Source of the DNA: Coriaria nepalensis
Taxonomy: Eukaryota > Streptophyta > Magnoliopsida > Cucurbitales > Coriariaceae
Length of the DNA: 64,000 nucleotides
Direction: 5' to 3'
NCBI GenBank assembly: GCA_027186245.1
Contig: CP114489.1
Coordinates: 6,021,501 to 6,085,500 of the forward strand
Made by a program: the position numbers and the translations under genes. The notes under the pieces are model-generated. The model was not told the DNA's origin. It searched no databases and worked only from the letters and a program-made list of their open reading frames with translations. This document shows positions 58,465-64,000 of the stretch, one piece after another. Within the stretch, counting starts at the first letter, position 1; every line of letters begins with the position of its first letter.

Positions 58465-60115
58465 GTGATTGGTGATCCCATTCTTTCTTTAACAAACTTT
58501 GACAAGTTAGTCAAGGTCGATTGCGATGCTTGTAATGTGGGAATTGGTGTTCTAAGCCAAGAAGGAAGATCGGTGGCATACTTCAATGAAAAGTTGAGTG
58601 ATGCTCGGGGGAAATACTCAACTTATGATACAATTTTATGCCATTGTATGTTCCTTACATCATTAGAGCCATTATCTTCCTCCAAAAGAATTTAAGTTCT
58701 TTTCAGATCATGAGACTTTGAAGTACCTAAACAACCAACAAAAGCTCAATAATAGGCATGAAAAGTGAGGTGAGTATTTTCAGTCATTTTTCTTTCTCCT
58801 CAAATATAAAGTAGGAGCTCAAAATCAAGTGGTGGAAGCTTTAAGTGAAAGACATTCCTTGCTTTCTACAATGCAAGTAAACTGTCCGTGGATTCTAGGT
58901 CCTAAAGGAATTGTATGAGGATGATCCTTATTTCTTTAAAGTCCTTGAAAAATATTCGGTGACTCCCTTCAGAGGCTTCTTGCTACAAGATGGTTACTTA
59001 TTCAAGGTAAACTAACTTTGTATCCTCGAATGCTCCTTAAGGAATTGCATTGTTATTGAAACTCATGTTGGAGGACTTGCTGGTCTTTTTGAAAGGGATA
59101 AAACTCTTGCTTTTGTGAAAGAAAATTTTTATTGACCAAAAATAGAGCGAGATATTGCAAAACATATTCAACGTTGTTGAACTTGCCACATTGCCAAGAG
59201 TCATTGTCAAAATACTAGACTTTACACACAACTTCCAGTTCCTAAGTCTCCTTGGGAAGATGTTAACAAGGGTTTTTTGGTGGGACTTCCAAGAACTCAA
59301 AGAAACAAAAATTCAATTATGGTGGTAGTTGATCGTTTCTGAACGATGTCACATTTTGTTACTTACAACAAGACTCTTAATGCTTCTCTTATAGCTGATC
59401 TATACTTTTGAGAGATTGTCAAACGTTATGGTATTCCAAAAATAGAGCGAGATATTGTCAAACGTTTGTACTACTAGCCATCCTTAAATAGATGGTCAAA
59501 TTGAAGTTCTGAATCGATGTTTAGGGAACTTTCTAAAGAATTTAGTTGGAAAAAATATTCGACCGTGGAATATGCCCTTAGAACAAGTATAATTTTAATA
59601 TAATCACCAGTCAAAGTACCGGTTCTAGTCCATTTGAAGTTGTTTATGGAATGAATTCCATTAGTCCTTTGGATTTAATGGCACTTCCTACTGATGCTCA
59701 TTTAAGTAGAGATATTGAGGAAATGGTGAAATTTATAAGGAAGTTCAATGAACAGGTGCGCGATACTATTCTCAGACAAATAGAGAAGTACAACAAGCAA
59801 GCAGATAAGCATCTAAAGCGAGCTGCTTTTAAGGTGGGTGATTTAGTTTAGATCCATCTTAGAAAGGGTTATTTTCCGGCGTAGTTTAGATCCATCTTAG
59901 AAAGGGTTATTTTCAAGCGAAATGTCATCTTAACCTAATGCCTAAAGCTGATGGACCATTCAAAGTTCTTCAACGCATTGGCGAGAATGCTTACATGATT
60001 CAACTTCCACGAGATTATGGTATTTTGACCACTTTTAATATCTATGATCTTTCATCTTTCATCTTACTATGATGATGGAGATGACCAACTTGATTTGAGG
60101 ACAAGTCTTTTATAG
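58465..60115 (+). pseudogene. Second Ty3/gypsy relic: RNase H, integrase and C-terminal region
   Basis: RNase H: VDCDACNVGIGVLSQEGRSV, SEKLSDA-like text and, after a frameshift, [20 protein letters not shown]. Integrase: the zinc-finger region FYWPKIERDI with RC-TCH spacing (59130-59190), PWEDVNKGFLVGLP-like text at 59250, and MVVVDRF then a stop at 59320. The part with the second catalytic Asp is disrupted, then HPQIDGQIEVLNRCLGNFL-like text at 59480. The end is intact for 66 codons: MNSISPLDLMALPTDAHLSR and KQADKHLKRAAFKVGDLV, and finishes DDQLDLRTSLL at 60110. Word choice ([10 protein letters not shown], LPTDxHLSxD) fits a CRM/Reina-type chromovirus, unlike the first relic. Gag, protease and RT are missing. 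Confidence 0.82.
59844..59915. repeat. 38-bp tandem duplication in the gypsy integrase tail
   Basis: TAGTTTAGATCCATCTTAGA at 59844 recurs at 59882, both followed by AAGGGTTATTTTC. It falls just after the GDLV motif and introduces an in-frame stop (TAG). Confidence 0.9.
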
Positions 60116-60119
60116 CCAA

Positions 60120-60800
60120 GAAAGCTTGACATTGGAGTGTCTCATCACAATTTAGAAAATTGTGAAGAATATAATAAATTAGATTCTAGATCAATTATGT
60201 AATGATATATAGATCCATACGGTATAAACCATCCACTATTGGAAAGCTCTACCTGTCTAGTTTCCAACACATCAAATCATGTGTCATTTGGAGTTTCATA
60301 GCAGAAGTTATGCCTCTTTTACTATAAAGTGTGCATGCTGAATATTAATTACGGGTTTACCGAATTTACCACTTTTCTTAATTATTTTACATTCTCTAAT
60401 GTGACTATTTATTTTCTCTTATAGTCATTATTGTATTTGGATAAGTTTTTTAAGTTTCCAAGAATGTGAATCTTAATTTCTTACACTTGGGGATGTACCA
60501 AGTACTCTATATAAACCCTTTTGTGGAGTATGTATGAGGCAAATTTGAGAGTTCAATCAATTTCTTTTGAGAAATTCTTCTCTTAAACTCTTATCCTTTA
60601 GTGGATTCCGGTGGTGGCGAGCTCTTTCTCTATATCTCTAGTGAGTTTTCCTTGAGCGGCGTCTCTATATCCCTTGGGATTTATTTGAGTGGTGAGCGTA
60701 ATCTATAATCGAGTGTGTTCTTGTATCACATGATATTTTCTTTATGGATCCCGGTATCAAATATATTCATATATCTATGAATTATATTTATGATATGATA
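60120..60800 (+). mobile_element. Probable 3' LTR of the second gypsy relic
   Basis: Follows directly on the polyprotein end. It has a TATA box TATATAAA at 60508-60515, then a leader-like stretch with GTGGATTCCGGTGGTGGCGA. No matching 5' copy exists in the window, so the LTR is assigned by position. Its end is near the start of the plastid-derived DNA. Confidence 0.5.
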
Positions 60801-60804
60801 AATT

Positions 60805-61175
60805 ATGGAAAAACCTATACTGAAAATTGGTTCACATAGGAATGGATGTATTAGGTCACATAAGACTTCGTGAATATGAATATGTTCAAACAAGTTTCAA
60901 TAATACAATTGTGATTATTATGGATGTATTTTTTGGTCCTCTACTGGTACTTCTAGATTATAAGTACAAGAAGAGGGACACTCAAACTGCAATAGGAAAT
61001 TCTATTCAAACTATAGTGGATCAAGGTATGCAACACGAAGAAGCTATGATAAAGGGTCTTAAAAGAGATGCAATATAAAGAGATATTTGTAAAGGCAATA
61101 TACTATTAAGTATAGTAAGGGATGTAACCCCTATGCCACTTAATGGCTGTAGGGCCCCCAACAACCAACATGAGT
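60805..61175 (+). pseudogene. rps11: rps11 pseudogene (plastid ribosomal protein S11)
   Basis: Starts MEKPILKIGSHRNGCIRSHK at 60805, against the plastid pattern MAKPI, IGSRRNGR, SRKSARR, then meets a TGA. It continues with VQTSFNNTIV (60875) and, in frame, TAIGNSIQTIVDQGMQHEEA and MIKG. After further stops the end DVTPMPLNGCRAP is readable at 61120-61155. About the normal length of rps11 is covered. The 83-codon open stretch within it is only a surviving segment. Confidence 0.92.
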
Positions 61176-61242
61176 CAAAATAATCATTGAAAAAATTTCA
61201 AGAGAAATAAATTATTCAATCATTGAATCGAAATGTATTACT

Positions 61243-62230
61243 ATAATTCGAGAGAAAATAAGAGTATCATCTCGCACACTAAAGTGGAAGAGTGTTGAAT
61301 AAAAGTAATAGTGTCTTTATTATGGACACTTTATTTTGTTTCCATTTATGAAAGGTCAAGCTCATACAATAGGCATTGCAATACTAAATGCTTTGCTTAG
61401 GGAAGAAGGAACATGTATGCAAAATCTAAAAACATAGCACATGAATACTCTACCGTAGGTGGTATTCAAGAATTAGTACATCAAAATTGAATGAATTTAA
61501 AAAACAAAAATCATATGGAAAAGTAATGAATATGGAACTCGTGACACGTCTATTTGTGTCAAGGGTCTTGAGTATGTAATCGCTTAAAATAGCATCCTAC
61601 CACCTTCTATGAAAATCGTTGATAATACACAACATATAGCTAACCTAACAAAACCAATCACTTTGTGTATTGAATTACAAATAGAGAGAGATCACACCTA
61701 TTATGTAAAAAGGCAAATAAATTTTAACATTGAAGTTATCTTATAGATGTTGTATTCATGCTTGTTCAAAATACGAATCATAATATTCATTTTTATGTGA
61801 ATAAGACTGGAAAACCAAGAGATATTTTTTCTTGAAATATGGATCAATGGAAATTTAACTTTTAAAAAAGCATTTCATGAAGCCTTTTGGAATTTGATTG
61901 ATTGATTTATTACCTTTATACATGTGTAAGAAGAAAACTTCCAGTTAAAAAACAATCAACACAAAGTTATTTTACCCCCCTTTTACTTTTTATGATAGAT
62001 CGACTAAAATAAGGAAAACAAAATGTAATAGTATTGAAATTTTATTGACCAATCAAAATTACTCCCTAGGATCTATAATTCTCTCAAAAAGTCCAATATA
62101 CCACATTATTTGACCTTTTGAATAATAGTCCAAATGACTTTATGAAAATGAAAATATTTCGCTAGAAGACATAAAATATATATTAGACATTCTAGAAGTA
62201 GAAAATTATTTTGCACAAAACAAAAATTCT
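61243..62230 (+). pseudogene. rpoA: rpoA pseudogene (plastid RNA polymerase alpha subunit)
   Basis: The start codon is ATA at 61243 (ATAATTCGAGAG for ATGGTTCGAGAG). Readable pieces: [29 protein letters not shown] (61320-61370), EYSTVGGIQELVHQN (61440), [23 protein letters not shown] text (61585-61640), [12 protein letters not shown] and, near the end, MKMKIFR then EDIKYILDILEVENYF (62140-62210). Many stops and small deletions break it. Order and spacing match a full-length rpoA of about 1 kb. Confidence 0.88.
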
Positions 62231-62398
62231 ACAAAAAAAAAGAGACAAAAATGGAATTTGAATCTTTAACAAAATCCATATACTCAAAATATATACAAAA
62301 TTGAATTTAATACATGTATCTAGGAAGAATTCACTTTAAAATGACTATCCCCTATATAAATTCGTCGTGATATTTTATTTATTTCACAGTTGAATGAA

Positions 62399-62866
62399 TT
62401 TTAAAAAGATTTAAAGTTAAGAATTTATCAATAAGTAATGTTTCCCTAATACCCAACCAAATTGCTACTGCAGCACCAATAAAAAAGATGGTTGTCGCTA
62501 TAGGATGACGAAATGGATTTTAGAAATTATTGACATCTCCAAAAAAAAGGTATTGTTAATAATCCTACAAGTACTGAAACCATTAAATGGATACCTATTA
62601 ACTTATTTGGTATTGTATGAAGTATATAAAATATAGGAAAGAAATACTATTCTACCTATATTTCCAAAGGATTGGAAAATGGATCCGTGGGTTCACCAAT
62701 GGTTCTAGAACCGCTAAGCCTATATTACATGCCATAGTATCAAGAATTATTACTGGAAAAATATACAAAAGATCACTTGGCCATGATGGTTCTTCGTAAT
62801 AATTATGACCTATCACTTTAGACAATTTAGCTCTTATTTAAGTCATATTTTTTTGTTATTAAGATA
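62399..62866 (-). pseudogene. petD: petD exon 2 pseudogene (cytochrome b6f subunit IV)
   Basis: On the minus strand it reads from about 62866 VTKK then YDLN and, after a lost segment, [20 protein letters not shown] (62760-62830), with [34 protein letters not shown] text and, near the 3' end, [20 protein letters not shown] with [11 protein letters not shown] (62430-62520). The end LTLNLF lacks one T before the stop (62400). Frameshifts and stops occur throughout. Confidence 0.9.
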
Positions 62867-63584
62867 CGTAAATTATTACAAATCCATCTCCTCTAGGAAC
62901 TGCACATGATAATATTTCATCATTCAGCTGGAGTACAAATCAAGCGAACCAAATGGATCCATCTAAAAGATTGATATGCTATCCATATCCAAAAATACAT
63001 AATCACTCCATTCAGAAAAATATACGAGATTCTCTTTTCTAGAGTTACAATTCACCATTGCAAGGAATTATATTCTTACAGATAAATGTTCAATACCCAT
63101 GTAGGGTTACAAAGTTGATCATGCTTAAGTGCTTCTTGGTTGTCTCAGACCTTATGGCTAGTCTTTATACCCCAAAAATATAAAGAAATAAAAATTGAGA
63201 CTTTATCCCTACAAAGATTTACTTGTTATTAATAGAATCTTGCCTTTACTTCTTCTGTAGATCACTTGTTTCACTCTGATAATATCATAAATCGAGTAAA
63301 TACAAAGGATATGAATGCATTTTCCTACTATTAATATTAAGTAATGTAAAATAAATAAAACATAATTTGGATTATTCCACATCACTTATTCTACTGAATT
63401 TTATAGAATTTATTCATGCACAACCTGATTGTGTTTGATTATATAAAAGATTCTCTTAAAGCAAACCGGCCTATCCTCTTTATAGAGTTTACATGATGGT
63501 TTGAATAAAGACACATTTGATTCTAAATTACAATGTGGCAGATAAAGTCATATATCTACACCAAATAAATAGTTCAAGTCACGT
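62867..63584 (-). pseudogene. petD group II intron remnant
   Basis: Begins near 63584 with ACGTGACTTGAACTATT, close to the plastid GTGYGACTTG intron start, and ends before exon 2. A domain V remnant lies at about 62885-62925 (minus: GATGAAATATTATCATGTGC then AGTTCC). It is about 720 nt, similar to intact plastid petD introns. Pairing in domain V is eroded. Confidence 0.8.
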
Positions 63585-63592
63585 ACTCCCAT
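63585..63592 (-). pseudogene. petD: petD exon 1 (8-nt micro-exon), sequence preserved
   Basis: ATGGGAGT on the minus strand directly before the intron start, identical to the plastid petD first exon. Its position relative to intron and exon 2 is as in chloroplasts. Confidence 0.85.
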
Positions 63593-63687
63593 AATCCATT
63601 TTCTCTTCGAAGTAATCACTTAAACTATAAATGTCAAATAATGAATACAATTTTGTGGACTTGAAGGGAAAAATCCAAATACATGTT

Positions 63688-64000
63688 TTATTCCACCAAA
63701 GGTAGTATTATTTTAGGAATTCCTTTCGGCACACCTATTATAATTTTTAATGCCCAATAAAAAATTTTGTCCCAAGGTAAGGAATAACCAGTTACACAAA
63801 AGGATGCGGTCAATACAACCAGAATTGCACCTGTAACCTGAGTCAATTCACGAGGTGTTTTTAAAGCCACTACTGAGATACATGTGAAATACATACATGA
63901 TCATCATTAGGAGCATCATGGATTAACCAACCAAAAGTAGCTCCAGTACTCATATATTGAATAGAAGCAAAAGCTCAATAGCTGTTCAACGATAGTAAGA
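63688..64000 (-). pseudogene. petB: petB exon 2 pseudogene (cytochrome b6), partial
   Basis: Minus strand, from the right edge: YYR, AFASIQYMSTGATFGWLIHD, a small deletion, then [20 protein letters not shown] and [20 protein letters not shown] with [16 protein letters not shown]. It matches the cytochrome b6 middle region (ANFGWLIRS, KKPRELTWVTG, GYSLPWDQIGYWAVK). The sequence from PLVE to the petB stop and most of the petB-petD spacer are missing: only about 95 bp separate it from petD exon 1. Confidence 0.92.

Larger units (their letters stand above)
60805..64000. other. Nuclear plastid DNA insertion (NUPT): rps11-rpoA-petD-petB
   Basis: Continuous 3.2 kb collinear with the plastid large single-copy region of dicots: rps11 and rpoA on plus, then petD and petB on minus, convergent as in chloroplast genomes. 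Spacers and the petD group II intron are included, so it arrived as DNA. All four genes carry stops, frameshifts or deletions, which excludes a functional plastid contig and indicates an old insertion. It continues beyond the right edge. Confidence 0.93.

Noticed and set aside
60827..61078. Functional rps11-like gene
   Set aside because: The true rps11 start at 60805 is followed by an in-frame stop, and later stops separate the conserved end; a pseudogene within a NUPT.
62617..62799. 60-codon plus-strand open frame
   Set aside because: Opposite strand of the petD exon 2 relic, which reads on minus with clear subunit IV motifs.
60805..64000. Plastid contamination or chimeric assembly
   Set aside because: Every gene is disrupted by stops, frameshifts and deletions, which is not expected of real plastid DNA; an old nuclear insertion explains it better.

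Overview
This window is nuclear chromosomal DNA of a dicotyledonous plant. It is AT-rich, has intron-containing plant genes (150-500 nt AT-rich introns, GT-AG plus one GC-AG intron), and carries degraded Ty1/copia and Ty3/gypsy retrotransposons, small inverted-repeat DNA elements and an old plastid-DNA insertion. The species cannot be named from the sequence alone.

Layout. (1) 1-22.5 kb is the gene-bearing arm with four intact-looking genes: a TOM1/TOM3-type tobamovirus multiplication protein gene (minus, 64-2847, 3' end outside the window), a single-exon P-class PPR gene resembling mitochondrial PPR336 (minus, 8649-9866), a nine-exon chloroplast-type RluA pseudouridine synthase (plus, 16761-19930) and a five-exon plastid glucose-6-phosphate/phosphate translocator (minus, 20316-22428). 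The last two converge, with 385 bp between their stops. Between the genes lie a tRNA-Trp pseudogene, a roughly 540-bp MITE, two overlapping inverted-repeat elements and LTR relics. (2) 22.5-29.4 kb has no recognised gene. It holds an ~83-bp degenerate tandem array, an unusual block of GGGTCGAA-like and CATCTCACATGTCGGTC-like repeats bounded by inverted copies of one motif, and several microsatellites. (3) 29.4-60.8 kb is a graveyard of retroelements: copia gag relics; at least three fragmentary copies of one long-LTR family in both orientations; a plant-mobile-domain (PMD) pseudogene; a Ty3/gypsy relic (gag-PR-RT-RNaseH, no integrase) flanked by ~2.3-kb direct repeats; and a second gypsy relic with RNaseH and integrase only. 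(4) 60.8 kb to the end is a decayed nuclear plastid insertion (NUPT) with rps11-rpoA on plus and petD-petB on minus, the native plastid order, including the 8-nt petD exon 1 and its group II intron.

How the genes relate. They do not form a pathway. TOM1 is a tonoplast membrane protein, the PPR protein is probably mitochondrial, and the pseudouridine synthase and sugar-phosphate translocator are probably plastid proteins. Their grouping looks like conserved dicot microsynteny: the Arabidopsis counterparts, as I recall them, lie in two small blocks, At4g21770/At4g21790 and At1g61800/At1g61870.

I found no convincing new biological system. The most interesting items are the inverted-motif satellite block at 24.8-25.6 kb, the direct repeats around the gypsy relic with their internal 12-bp-based minisatellite, the gag-bearing long-LTR family with an altered zinc knuckle, and the multi-gene NUPT.
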